This document shows, one piece after another, positions 23,097-29,918 of a DNA stretch of 64,000 nt. The notes beneath the pieces are model-generated. The model searched no databases. It saw only the letters and a program-made list of their open reading frames with translations, and was not told the DNA's origin. Source of the DNA: Virgibacillus salarius (GTDB taxonomy: Bacteria; Bacillota; Bacilli; Bacillales; Amphibacillaceae); NCBI RefSeq assembly GCF_039521925.1, contig NZ_BAAACY010000098.1, positions 18,851 through 82,850 on the forward strand, read 5' to 3'. Position 1 is the stretch's first letter. Each line of letters starts with the position of its first letter. Position numbers and translations under genes: made by a program.

Positions 23097-23684
23097 TTAA
23101 TTGCAATCTCCATTTACTAAACAAGGGTTAACACTTAGCTTTTGTACAGCAGGTAATTGGTTTTCGGATCCCTTAAAATCTTTCATATCTACCCCTAAAG
23201 CTATTAGATTTTTATAACCTTGTTTTCCAGTAGTTGAAGTTTTAATCGTATTATCAAGCTCTGTTTTAAGAGTTTTTAAATCTTCAATTTTACTTAATGT
23301 TGGCTTTAGATCTTTGCTTGCTTTATCAACTACAAATTTCATATGATACTTACCGTAATGAGCATTTTTTCTGATAGCACTCTTAATGTTAGATAGTTCA
23401 TTGGTGTGAATTCTATCTCTAATTGAGGCGACACTACGTAAGTCTCTAACGCTATACTTTGGAGACCAAGAACCATAATCATTTTCGTTTTCCAAGAACG
23501 TTTCAAGCTCATCAGCAAGTTTGGTTAATGCTTTGTTAAAGTGGTTGATGTTCTTGGTATTCTCAAGCAATTTAGGCTTAACATTTGTTTCAATATAAGA
23601 GTCAAATTCTTCTCTAGCAGTATCCAGTTGTACCTTTATTTTCTTTTCAATAAAGTCGTATAAAGACTGTTTTGTTATTTTCAT
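23097..23684 (-). CDS. Uncharacterised helical phage protein
   Basis: The 195-residue product is Lys/Glu-rich and mostly helical, with probable coiled-coil segments (YDFIEKKIKVQLDTAREEF and LKPTLSKIEDLKTLKTELDN). It has no recognised domain. The ATG at 23684 with GAAGGGAG upstream is chosen, because the frame further upstream overlaps another small gene. The last residues carry two Cys (NPCLVNGDCN). Confidence 0.7.
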   Translation of the reverse strand: MKITKQSLYDFIEKKIKVQLDTAREEFDSYIETNVKPKLLENTKNINHFNKALTKLADELETFLENENDYGSWSPKYSVRDLRSVASIRDRIHTNELSNIKSAIRKNAHYGKYHMKFVVDKASKDLKPTLSKIEDLKTLKTELDNTIKTSTTGKQGYKNLIALGVDMKDFKGSENQLPAVQKLSVNPCLVNGDCN

Positions 23685-23700
23685 TTCAATATTTCTCCCT

Positions 23701-23790
23701 TCAATAATTAATAAGTAGAAACCAATTACCGAGTGCCACAACTGCAAACAACACTATATATGTCCAATCAGATTCTATGAGTCTGTTCAA
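23701..23790 (-). CDS. Small membrane peptide, 29 residues
   Basis: A TTG start at 23790 overlaps the stop of the upstream gene and has AGGAGG 8 bases before it. The product has one membrane helix (TYIVLFAVVALGNWFLLI) with a short polar N-terminus. It is the second tiny membrane protein in this early block. Confidence 0.45.
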   Translation of the reverse strand: MNRLIESDWTYIVLFAVVALGNWFLLINY

Positions 23791-24047
23791 AACCAATGCC
23801 TCCTGATGGCATCTTGTTTATTAATCTGTTCTAACAGGTCCTTTGCTTCCTCAGCAATCTGCTTATTTCTTTTCAGCCTGTCCAATTCATCTAGTGACCT
23901 AGCAATGTTGCTGTGATAAACTGCTGCCTTGGCAAATTCTCCTTTAAGCATTAATTCTATTGCGTTTGCCAAAAGATAGTTATAGCAATCTAGTTCTTTA
24001 TCAGCTTGTTCCTGGTCTTTTGGTAGAAACATAGATAATTTTTCCAT
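23787..24047 (-). CDS. Uncharacterised small phage protein, 86 residues
   Basis: The product is a helical, charged protein (EKLSMFLPKDQEQADKELDC, then YNYLLANAIELMLKGEFAKA). The ATG at 24047 has AAAGGAGATC upstream. The helical middle with 'AAVYHSNIARSLDELDRLKR' looks like a short helical-repeat fold. It is the first gene leftward of the plus-strand DUF2513 gene. Confidence 0.7.
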   Translation of the reverse strand: MEKLSMFLPKDQEQADKELDCYNYLLANAIELMLKGEFAKAAVYHSNIARSLDELDRLKRNKQIAEEAKDLLEQINKQDAIRRHWF

Positions 24048-24108
24048 TACGATCTCCTTTCTTTTTCTCACTTCTGATAGAATATCTACTAGAAGGGAGG
24101 TTGTATGT

Positions 24109-24489
24109 TTGAAACTTAATCAAGATTGCGTTCGTTCAATTCTTCTTGAGTTAGAAGAACAGTTGACACTTAATGAAACTCTAGTTCTACAAGACCTTAA
24201 AGACTTTGAAACATTTAATAAGTTTGGTTACCAGACATCCGTTTATGCTTTATTGAAGTTAAAAGAAGCCGATTTTATTGATGGTCAAGTTCTACGCAGT
24301 GATGAAGAAATCATTGATATTGGTATTATCTCTATAACTTGGAGCGGTCACCTTTTTTTAGACAACATTCGAGATAAAGTTGTTTGGACTAAAGCAAAAG
24401 ATAGCGTTAAGTCATTATCAAGTGTGTCTTTATCTATTCTCTCTAACGTTGCGACAAGTATTGTGAAGAATCAAATTGGATTAAAATAA
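24109..24489 (+). CDS. DUF2513-family protein
   Basis: The 126-residue product matches the DUF2513 family of small phage and mobile-element proteins. It begins 'LNQDCVRSILLELEEQLTLN' and has 'YALLKLKEADFIDG' and 'IISITWSGHLFLDNIRDKVVW', a winged-helix-like layout. The start is TTG at 24109 with GAAGGGAGG upstream. It is the only plus-strand gene in this early block, so it has its own promoter. Its function is unknown. Confidence 0.8.
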   Translation: MKLNQDCVRSILLELEEQLTLNETLVLQDLKDFETFNKFGYQTSVYALLKLKEADFIDGQVLRSDEEIIDIGIISITWSGHLFLDNIRDKVVWTKAKDSVKSLSSVSLSILSNVATSIVKNQIGLK

Positions 24490-24651
24490 CTTGATCTCCA
24501 CACCATCAATTAACACATAGACAAAATCTTTTTCATCCGGATAAGTTTTCTCAACGAAAGATGCTAATGAAATTAGATCGCCGTTGGTATCGATAGGTAA
24601 TAATCTATTGATACCGTCTTTTTTTGAGTAAACAATTGGATATTTTCCCAC
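24481..24651 (-). CDS. Uncharacterised early phage protein, 56 residues
   Basis: The frame is open up to 24720, but that part overlaps the neighbouring gene by 62 bases. The GTG at 24651 has GGGGGTGAG six bases upstream and avoids the overlap. The product (GKYPIVYSKKDGINRLLPID..., ending VLIDGVEIKLF) looks like a small beta-rich protein. Its 3' end overlaps the convergent DUF2513 gene by 9 bases. Confidence 0.55.
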   Translation of the reverse strand: MGKYPIVYSKKDGINRLLPIDTNGDLISLASFVEKTYPDEKDFVYVLIDGVEIKLF

Positions 24652-24658
24652 CTTCACC

Positions 24659-24883
24659 TCACCCCCAAGTCCCGTTGATATAATATTTAAACCATTCACC
24701 GTTTTTGTAATAAACCTCAAAGCAACGTTCTGGGAAGTTGCGTTTAACTTTCTTAATGTTATCTAGACTATAATGCTTGCGTTCTTCAGTACCCATAGCT
24801 TGGTTGTGTGCTTCATGCGTATTTTTCAACATTTTAAGTTCATGCTCTTGTAAATGTTTAGCAGCTGGTATTTTTTTAGACAT
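24659..24883 (-). CDS. Uncharacterised early phage protein, 74 residues
   Basis: A basic helical N-terminus (KKIPAAKHLQEHELKMLKNT) is followed by 'CFEVYYKNGEWFKYYINGTW', a short beta hairpin rich in aromatics. No family recognised. It overlaps the end of the excisionase-like gene by 8 bases and belongs to the same early operon. Confidence 0.65.
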   Translation of the reverse strand: MSKKIPAAKHLQEHELKMLKNTHEAHNQAMGTEERKHYSLDNIKKVKRNFPERCFEVYYKNGEWFKYYINGTWG

Positions 24884-25070
24884 TTTGGTTCACCTTGCTT
24901 TCTGGGTCTAACCATTTTTCAATGCTTTCAATATCAAAAATTATTTTTGAACCAACTTTTTTGTGAGGAATTCTATTTTCTCTAACTAATCGATAGATAA
25001 AGGATTTTGACATCTTGTTGCCTGTATCTTCTAGGTATGTAACTAACCCTTTAACATCCGTTCGCTTCAT
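24876..25070 (-). CDS. Excisionase-family DNA-binding protein
   Basis: The 64-residue product has a MerR-like winged helix of the excisionase/HTH_17 type: 'KMSKSFIYRLVRENRIPHKK' followed by 'VGSKIIFDIESIEKWL'. The ATG at 25070 has AAAAGGAGG upstream. It may direct excision together with the integrase, or act as an early regulator. A repressor-type operator (25092-25110) lies just ahead of it. Confidence 0.8.
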   Translation of the reverse strand: MKRTDVKGLVTYLEDTGNKMSKSFIYRLVRENRIPHKKVGSKIIFDIESIEKWLDPESKVNQNV

Positions 25071-25087
25071 TTTATCTAACCTCCTTT

Positions 25088-25306
25088 TCAAATATCAGTT
25101 TTTCTGATATTTCTAGGCAAAAAAATTTCTTCTATTCTTTTATTGAAGTATTTTGCTATGATGAATATTTCTTCGAGTTTAAAATCTGTTTCCCCACGTT
25201 CTTTTAATGCGTATGTTCTAGCATTTACTCCTAGAAGCTTAGCCATATCTTCTTGGCTGATTTTCTTAGACTTACGCAATTTAACTAGCTCCCAATGAAC
25301 TACCAT
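25088..25306 (-). CDS. Cro-like repressor
   Basis: The 72-residue product is a single Cro/CI-type helix-turn-helix ('RKSKKISQEDMAKLLGVNAR', then 'TYALKERGETDFKLEEIFII'). It is the first gene of the leftward lytic transcript and lies divergent from the lysogeny repressor gene, the classic cro position. An operator (25092-25110) overlaps its last codons. Confidence 0.88.
   Translation of the reverse strand: MVVHWELVKLRKSKKISQEDMAKLLGVNARTYALKERGETDFKLEEIFIIAKYFNKRIEEIFLPRNIRKTDI
25092..25110. promoter_or_regulatory. Phage operator, copy near the excisionase gene
   Basis: A perfect inverted repeat ATATCAG-TTTTT-CTGATAT. The core is identical to the operator in the cro promoter at 25345-25361. 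It lies at the cro 3' end just before the excisionase-like gene, so the repressor may control that gene separately. Confidence 0.8.
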
Positions 25307-25338
25307 CTACTAACCCCCTTTTCTATCAGTGTGCTTTT

Positions 25339-25367
25339 ATGATATATCAGTTTTTCTGATAAGTCAA
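25339..25367 (-). promoter_or_regulatory. Leftward lytic promoter with embedded operator
   Basis: On the minus strand the -35 is TTGACT (25367-25362), the spacer is exactly 17 bases and the -10 is TATCAT (25344-25339). The whole 17-base spacer (25345-25361) is the perfect inverted repeat TATCAG-TTTTT-CTGATA, so repressor binding would cover the promoter. Confidence 0.85.
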
Positions 25368-25398
25368 CGAAAAAAATCATAAATACTGATTATTTTTA

Positions 25399-25427
25399 TT
25401 GAAATGTAAGAAATACTGATATATACT
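25399..25427 (+). promoter_or_regulatory. Rightward promoter of the lysogeny repressor
   Basis: The -35 is TTGAAA (25399-25404), the spacer is 17 bases, and the -10 is TATACT (25422-25427). An operator half-site (ATACTGATA) fills the end of the spacer, and another (ATACTGAT) lies at 25383-25390. This suggests weaker self-control of the repressor. Confidence 0.8.
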
Positions 25428-25488
25428 ATCTTTAGTACAAATAGTATATAAACACATTTATATAGATGAATAGATGGAGGAAGACAAA

Positions 25489-25881
25489 TTGGATATTAAT
25501 AAGTATGTTGGAAGCAAAATTAGAGAATACAGAAAGAAAAAGGGTATGAACCAAACTGAATTAGGAAAAAAGCTAGGAGTTAAGCAGAATACAGTGGCTG
25601 GTTATGAAAAAGGCGAATGGGAAGTAAGTTACGACAATCTTTTTATACTTGCAGATATATTCGAAATCAGCATTGATGATTTATTCCCAGCAACTAAAAC
25701 AGAAGAAAATCACTTACAAAAAGCTTTAGAAGTTTCAAAAGATAAGGAACTATCTACAGATGAAATGCATCTTATTAAAAAGATTACTGAAAAGGCCCTC
25801 GAACTTGAGGGCGATGATAGAAAGCAATTAATGAATAGCATTAAGCTTGCTGTTGATCTCTTTGAGAACATGGACAAGTGA
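25489..25881 (+). CDS. Lysogeny repressor, CI-like, short form
   Basis: The 130-residue product has an N-terminal Cro/CI helix-turn-helix ('REYRKKKGMNQTELGKKLGV', 'KQNTVAGYEKGEWEVSYDNL') and a helical C-terminal part (about residues 75-130), probably for dimerisation. It lacks the S24 self-cleavage domain of LexA/lambda-type repressors, so RecA-driven cleavage is not expected. I prefer the TTG at 25489 because GGAGGA lies 7-8 bases before it. An in-frame ATG at 25474 has a poor site. Confidence 0.85.
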   Translation: MDINKYVGSKIREYRKKKGMNQTELGKKLGVKQNTVAGYEKGEWEVSYDNLFILADIFEISIDDLFPATKTEENHLQKALEVSKDKELSTDEMHLIKKITEKALELEGDDRKQLMNSIKLAVDLFENMDK

Positions 25882-25959
25882 TTCATCTAAGTACTTTGTT
25901 TCACTTATTTTAATCAGTTTTGCTAGTAAAACAATATTCTTGATTTCTTCTTCTGTCAT
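25828..25959 (-). CDS. Possible 43-residue protein antisense to the repressor end
   Basis: A minus-strand frame from ATG 25959 with AAAGGCGG upstream encodes a helical peptide (TEEEIKNIVLLAKLIKISET, ending KEINSKLNAIH). It overlaps the last 54 bases of the repressor gene in antisense. The ribosome binding site is fair and the composition protein-like, but no family is recognised. Confidence 0.4.
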   Translation of the reverse strand: MTEEEIKNIVLLAKLIKISETKYLDESLVHVLKEINSKLNAIH

Positions 25960-26015
25960 TACATCGCCGCCTTTTAGTAATATTAAACAAAATTTCATAT
26001 AAAGAAGGTGTCTGT

Positions 26016-26240
26016 TTGGCTTATAAAGTCGGAAGATGCCTGCTTCGTGACCACCTTGAGAAATCGAAAATGACTCAACAAGAATTAGCAAATAGACTCA
26101 ATGTTACGTTTCAACAAGTCAACAAATATGTTCTTGATAGACAGAAGATGTCCTTACAGGTTGCAAAGAACATTGCATCAATATTAAATTGTCATATCGA
26201 TGATCTCTACGAATGGATTGAAGTAGGCTACAAAGAGTAG
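26016..26240 (+). CDS. Second Cro/CI-type regulator
   Basis: The 74-residue product is a complete XRE helix-turn-helix ('HLEKSKMTQQELANRLNVTF', 'QQVNKYVLDRQKMSLQVAKN'), ending 'ILNCHIDDLYEWIEVG'. A TTG start has GAAGGTG upstream. It lies between the repressor and integrase on the same strand, so it may be expressed in the lysogen and control integrase or compete for the operators. Confidence 0.82.
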   Translation: MAYKVGRCLLRDHLEKSKMTQQELANRLNVTFQQVNKYVLDRQKMSLQVAKNIASILNCHIDDLYEWIEVGYKE

Positions 26241-26348
26241 ATATTTTATCTACTCACCGACTTAATACAGCCGAACAGCTTTATTTACTCATTTATTCCA
26301 CATATTGGTAATATGTGCATTGGTAATTGTTACACCTTTTTAATAAAT

Positions 26349-26394
26349 TTGTAACTTTCATGAAATTATTGTATCATGAACAGAACAAATGTTC
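26349..26394 (+). promoter_or_regulatory. Integrase promoter with a LexA (DinR) box
   Basis: The -35 TTGTAA (26349-26354), a 17-base spacer and the -10 TATCAT (26372-26377) lead to the integrase gene. Directly after the -10 is GAACAAATGTTC (26383-26394), which fits the Bacillus LexA core GAAC-N4-GTTC. A LexA dimer here would cover the start of transcription and be released in the SOS response. Confidence 0.6.
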
Positions 26395-26433
26395 TAGTAA
26401 TTTTCACAAAAAAATCTATTGGAGGTATTAGAT

Positions 26434-27603
26434 ATGGCCAGCTTTAGAGAAATTTCTAAAGGAAAATACAAACTTACAGTTGAATTAGGATATGTTGGAG
26501 GAAAACGAAAAAAGAAAAATAAAACAGTAAATGCAAAAAATAAAACTGAAGCTGGTAAAATGCTGACACTTTTTGAAGCAGAGATTTTATCAAAGCAGTT
26601 GATTGATGAAACCAAACTGTCTGTAGAAGGTTTTTATGAACAGTGGTTAGAAAAGTTTGCTAAGGATCATTACGGGATCCGTACACTCCAGGAGACCAAA
26701 AACATATTTGAGAAACGTTTGCTTCCGGAATTTGGCCCAATGAAATTAAAAGATGTAAAGAAGATTCACATAGTTAACTTTTTTGATGATTTAAAGAAGA
26801 ACGGGAAGCGTTTGGATGGTAAGAAAGGTTCTCTATCATCAAGTAGTATTAAAAACGTGTACAAGGCTTTAAATGCCTTATTTAAAGTTGCTGAAGGATG
26901 GGATCTAATTGATCGTAATCCATGTGAAAAAATCAATCTACCAGCAGTTAGACACAAAAAATCGGAAGTCTATTCATTAGAAGAGTCTCAACTGCTCTTT
27001 TCCAAATTAGAAAAAGAAGATACTATGTGGCAATTAATTGTACAAGTTGCCGCCGTTTTGGGAGCACGTGAAGGGGAAATAGCAGCATTGGAAGGAAAGC
27101 ATCTCGACTTTGAAAATAATGCCATTACGATTGAACAAGCGTTAGTCATAGTCACAGGTGAAGGTTTAAAATTAAAATCAACCAAAACAGATCGTACACG
27201 TAAGGTATCCGTTCCAGAAGATTTAATGAAGGCACTTAAAAAGTTAAGAGCAATTAAATTAGAACATCAAGTGGAAATGAGTGATGATTTATGGAAGTGG
27301 CCAGGACATTTATTTTTATTTTCGGATGAATACGGACAACCACTCAGACCTGATAGCATTAGTCAAAGGTGGATCCGGTTTTTAGACAAAGAGGAAAACA
27401 AAGGATTAAAAAAGATACGGTTTCATGATTTAAGACACACATCAGCGACTTTATTAATTAATCAAGGTGTTCATGCCAAAATTATCCAGGAACGCCTAGG
27501 GCACTCTAAAATCAGTACTACAATGGATGTTTACGGCCATGTACTTCAACAAGCAGAAAAAAGTGCTGCAACACATTTTGAATCACTATTTAAAAAAGCT
27601 TAA
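26434..27603 (+). CDS. int: Phage tyrosine integrase
   Basis: The 389-residue product is a tyrosine recombinase. The N-terminal arm-binding domain (MASFREISKGKYKLTVELGY) is followed by a SAM-like core-binding domain (about 60-165). The catalytic part shows the first Arg in 'VLGAREGEIAAL', the Lys in 'LKSTKTDRTRKVSV', 'RFHDLRHTSATLL' (His-x-x-Arg), 'LGHSKISTTMDVYGHV' with the late His and the Tyr nucleophile. All active residues are present. The ATG at 26434 has TTGGAGG upstream. It lies next to tRNA-Arg, the likely attachment site. Confidence 0.95.
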   Translation: MASFREISKGKYKLTVELGYVGGKRKKKNKTVNAKNKTEAGKMLTLFEAEILSKQLIDETKLSVEGFYEQWLEKFAKDHYGIRTLQETKNIFEKRLLPEFGPMKLKDVKKIHIVNFFDDLKKNGKRLDGKKGSLSSSSIKNVYKALNALFKVAEGWDLIDRNPCEKINLPAVRHKKSEVYSLEESQLLFSKLEKEDTMWQLIVQVAAVLGAREGEIAALEGKHLDFENNAITIEQALVIVTGEGLKLKSTKTDRTRKVSVPEDLMKALKKLRAIKLEHQVEMSDDLWKWPGHLFLFSDEYGQPLRPDSISQRWIRFLDKEENKGLKKIRFHDLRHTSATLLINQGVHAKIIQERLGHSKISTTMDVYGHVLQQAEKSAATHFESLFKKA

Positions 27604-27649
27604 AATGGTATCCTATTGGTATCTTTTTAAAATATACAGTTTCCCACGC

Positions 27650-27686
27650 AAAAATAAAAAACCTCATAAACTCGTTGTTTACAAGG
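27650..27686 (-). terminator. Terminator of the tRNA-Gly/tRNA-Arg transcript
   Basis: CCTCATAAAC (27662-27671) pairs with GTTTACAAGG (27677-27686) with two G-T pairs and a 5-base loop. The minus-strand tail is TTTTTTATTTTT. It ends the tRNA transcript and faces the integrase gene end. Confidence 0.8.
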
Positions 27687-27697
27687 CTTTTATTAGA

Positions 27698-27771
27698 CGT
27701 CCCAGGAGAGATTCGAACTCCCGACCCACAGCTTAGAAGGCTGTTGCTCTATCCAGCTGAGCTACTGGGAC
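27698..27771 (-). tRNA. tRNA-Arg (anticodon TCT), likely attachment site
   Basis: The 74-base gene folds as a tRNA: acceptor stem GTCCCAG/CTGGGAC, D arm AGCTCAGCTGGATAGAGCA, anticodon loop CTTCTAA with TCT, and T arm GGGAGTTCGAATCTC. CCA is not encoded. Its 3' end faces the phage integrase, so the prophage most likely recombined into its 3' part. The other att copy is outside the window. Confidence 0.95.
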
Positions 27772-27784
27772 ATAAAAATATGTA

Positions 27785-27858
27785 TGGAGCGGGTGAAGGG
27801 AATCGAACCCTCGTCATCAGCTTGGAAGGCTGAGGTTTTACCATTAAACTACACCCGC
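27785..27858 (-). tRNA. tRNA-Gly (anticodon TCC)
   Basis: Acceptor stem GCGGGTG/CACCCGC, anticodon loop CTTCCAA with TCC, T arm with GGTTCGATTCC, discriminator T and an encoded CCA (27787-27785). It lies upstream of tRNA-Arg on one transcript. Confidence 0.96.
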
Positions 27859-27923
27859 ATATCATTACTATGTATGAAAAAACAATTGATTAATAGTTAC
27901 TCCGTTTTTAACGGACAAGAATC

Positions 27924-27952
27924 ATTATATAAACTTATACAGCTTTTGTCAA
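27924..27952 (-). promoter_or_regulatory. Consensus promoter of the tRNA pair
   Basis: A perfect sigma-A promoter on the minus strand: TTGACA (27952-27947), a 17-base spacer and TATAAT (27929-27924), about 66 bases ahead of tRNA-Gly. A small hairpin (27901-27915, TCCGTT/AACGGA) lies near the start point. Confidence 0.9.
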
Positions 27953-27978
27953 TAGTTTCTAATAAATAATTTTAATTT

Positions 27979-28011
27979 CATCCATCCTTGGAGCAATGTC
28001 CAGGATGGATG
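27979..28011 (-). terminator. Terminator after the phosphodiesterase gene
   Basis: A perfect 10-bp stem (CATCCATCCT 27979-27988 with AGGATGGATG 28002-28011). T-rich sequence on both sides suggests two-way use. It isolates the tRNA promoter from the rph operon. Confidence 0.75.
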
Positions 28012-28022
28012 CGTATTTTGTT

Positions 28023-28532
28023 TTATAATGTAAACTCATACTGCAGATTATGAACTAATTCACCTTCAGTTGTATAGTAACGTAATAAGATATTTTCTTT
28101 CTTTTCCCATTCCATTATAGCGTATGTTTTCTCTTTGCGAACCCGGGGCAATCGTATACTACCTGGGTTAATTAATAATTGATCTCCACGTTGTTCTGCC
28201 CCTGCGATATGTGTGTGGCCAAAGCATATAATTTGTGCTCCTAATTCCTCTGCACGGTATGATATATGCATGAGATTCGTTTTAACTTGATGTAAATGAC
28301 CATGAACTATTAAAAAGGTTAAACCGCCTATAGTAAGTGTCTGTTCTTCTGGATAACGTATGTCATGATCGCAGTTTCCAATAACTGTATAAAATCCATC
28401 CATTTCGTTCTCATCCAAATCCAATTCAGAATCTCCACAATGAAATCGATAATCCACATTGTGACGTTGTTTAATCTTATCTAATTCTTCCGTTAATCCA
28501 TGACTATCGCTTAATATAAGTACTTTTGTCAT
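28023..28532 (-). CDS. ysnB: YfcE/MJ0936-type metallophosphoesterase
   Basis: The 169-residue product is a small calcineurin-like phosphodiesterase. The metal-binding motifs are 'LILSDSHGLTEELD' (D-x-H), 'VIGNCDHD' (GNCD), 'LIVHGHLHQV' (GHxH) and 'ICFGHTHIAG' (GHTH). It follows rph and the nucleotide diphosphatase gene, as ysnB does in B. subtilis. ATG 28532 is chosen for its AAGGTGGA site. Confidence 0.92.
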   Translation of the reverse strand: MTKVLILSDSHGLTEELDKIKQRHNVDYRFHCGDSELDLDENEMDGFYTVIGNCDHDIRYPEEQTLTIGGLTFLIVHGHLHQVKTNLMHISYRAEELGAQIICFGHTHIAGAEQRGDQLLINPGSIRLPRVRKEKTYAIMEWEKKENILLRYYTTEGELVHNLQYEFTL

Positions 28533-28542
28533 CGAATCCACC

Positions 28543-29151
28543 TTATTCCTTAATTAGTAATCCGTGTTGTGTCACTGTATCTTCTAGCTGAACAATTGCA
28601 TTTCTACGATGACTAATTTGATTTTTTTTATCCGATGATAACTGTGCCATTGTTTGCTGATAACCTTTAGGTATAAAAATTGGATCATAACCAAAACCAT
28701 TTTCACCATATTGGTTATCGGCAATTCTCCCCTCACAATACCCTGTATAAAAACGTGTTTTAGATCCTGGAGATGCAATAGCAAGAACGCAAACGAATCT
28801 AGCAGTACGTTTAGCTTCAGGAATACCACGTAATTCCGATAGCACTTTTTCCATATTTAATTGATCATCTTTATGTTCCCCGGCATACCTTGCAGAATAA
28901 ACACCGGGTCTACCATCTAATGCATCAATCACTAAACCAGAATCATCTGCAAGTACAGGTAATGATAATATGGAAGCTATTTCTTCTGCTTTTAAGGCAG
29001 CATTTTCTTTAAATGTTTCACCTGTTTCTTCTACATCTGGAAGGTCTTCTAAGTCATTTAAAGAAAGTGCCTTTAAGTTATAGGGCTTAAAAAACTCCTT
29101 AAACTCATTAGCCTTCCCTTTATTTTTCGTAGCAATGATGATTTGCTTCAT
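28543..29151 (-). CDS. rdgB: XTP/dITP diphosphatase (RdgB/HAM1)
   Basis: The 202-residue product removes non-standard purine triphosphates (XTP, dITP) from the nucleotide pool. It shows 'IIIATKNKGKANEFKEFF' at the start, 'LADDSGLVIDALDGRPGVYS' with the metal-binding Asp pair, and 'ENGFGYDPIFIPKG'. These are the conserved HAM1 blocks. Its ATG overlaps the rph stop by 4 bases. Confidence 0.96.
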   Translation of the reverse strand: MKQIIIATKNKGKANEFKEFFKPYNLKALSLNDLEDLPDVEETGETFKENAALKAEEIASILSLPVLADDSGLVIDALDGRPGVYSARYAGEHKDDQLNMEKVLSELRGIPEAKRTARFVCVLAIASPGSKTRFYTGYCEGRIADNQYGENGFGYDPIFIPKGYQQTMAQLSSDKKNQISHRRNAIVQLEDTVTQHGLLIKE

Positions 29152-29918
29152 TTGCTTTCTCCTTTTGCTGTAACACTTTCTCCAATTCTATTGGTGATAT
29201 CTCCAAGTACTTCACGCTGCTTCATAATAATTGTCTGTATTCCCTGTTCAGCTAATTGCAGCAGTTCATTTAACTGTTTCATACTAAATGTCGCTTCTTC
29301 TCCTGTCCCTTGAATTTCTACAAATTCACCGGTACCTGTCATAACTATATTCATATCGACATGAGCTTTGGAATCTTCCTCATAGTTTAAATCTAATATC
29401 TCCATGCCATCTGGCAATACCCCCACAGATATTGCGGCAAGAAAATCAGTAATTGGCATTTTGGATAAGACTTTCCGACGAAGTAAACTTTCGAAGGCTA
29501 ACACTACAGCCACAAATGCACCAGTAATGGAAGCAGTTCTTGTTCCACCATCCGCCTGAATGACATCACAGTCCACCCATACAGTCCGTTCTCCAATGCT
29601 GTCTAAATCAACAACAGAGCGTAAAGCTCTACCAATTAAGCGTTGTATTTCCATTGTTCTACCACTAACTTTTCCTTTTGAAGATTCTCTTATATTCCTC
29701 TGTTCGGTTGCTCTTGGTAACATTGCATATTCAGCAGTTATCCATCCCTTACCTTGACCGCGCATAAACGGAGGAACTCTGTCTTCTATACTTGCATTAC
29801 ATATTACTTTAGTATTCCCTACTTGAATTAACACGGAACCCTCTGGATGCTGTAGAAAATTCGGTGTGATTGTAACAGGACGTAAGCTGTTACGATTACG
29901 TTGATCAGTTCTCATCAT
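29148..29918 (-). CDS. rph: Ribonuclease PH
   Basis: The 256-residue product is a phosphorolytic 3' exoribonuclease that trims tRNA precursors. Conserved blocks include 'RPVTITPNFLQHPEGSVLIQ', 'GWITAEYAMLPRATEQRNIR', and 'WVDCDVIQADGGTRTASITG' with the phosphate-binding part. Length is normal. It is the first gene of an operon with rdgB and ysnB. CTCCTCCTTAG on the plus strand is its ribosome binding site. Confidence 0.97.
   Translation of the reverse strand: MMRTDQRNRNSLRPVTITPNFLQHPEGSVLIQVGNTKVICNASIEDRVPPFMRGQGKGWITAEYAMLPRATEQRNIRESSKGKVSGRTMEIQRLIGRALRSVVDLDSIGERTVWVDCDVIQADGGTRTASITGAFVAVVLAFESLLRRKVLSKMPITDFLAAISVGVLPDGMEILDLNYEEDSKAHVDMNIVMTGTGEFVEIQGTGEEATFSMKQLNELLQLAEQGIQTIIMKQREVLGDITNRIGESVTAKGESK

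Noticed and set aside
27527..27969. Open frames across the tRNA-Arg and tRNA-Gly genes (products ending RRPRRDSNSRPTA and starting MERVKGIEPSSSAWKAEVL)
   Set aside because: These are classic false genes read on the strand opposite to tRNAs. The tRNA folds are clear.
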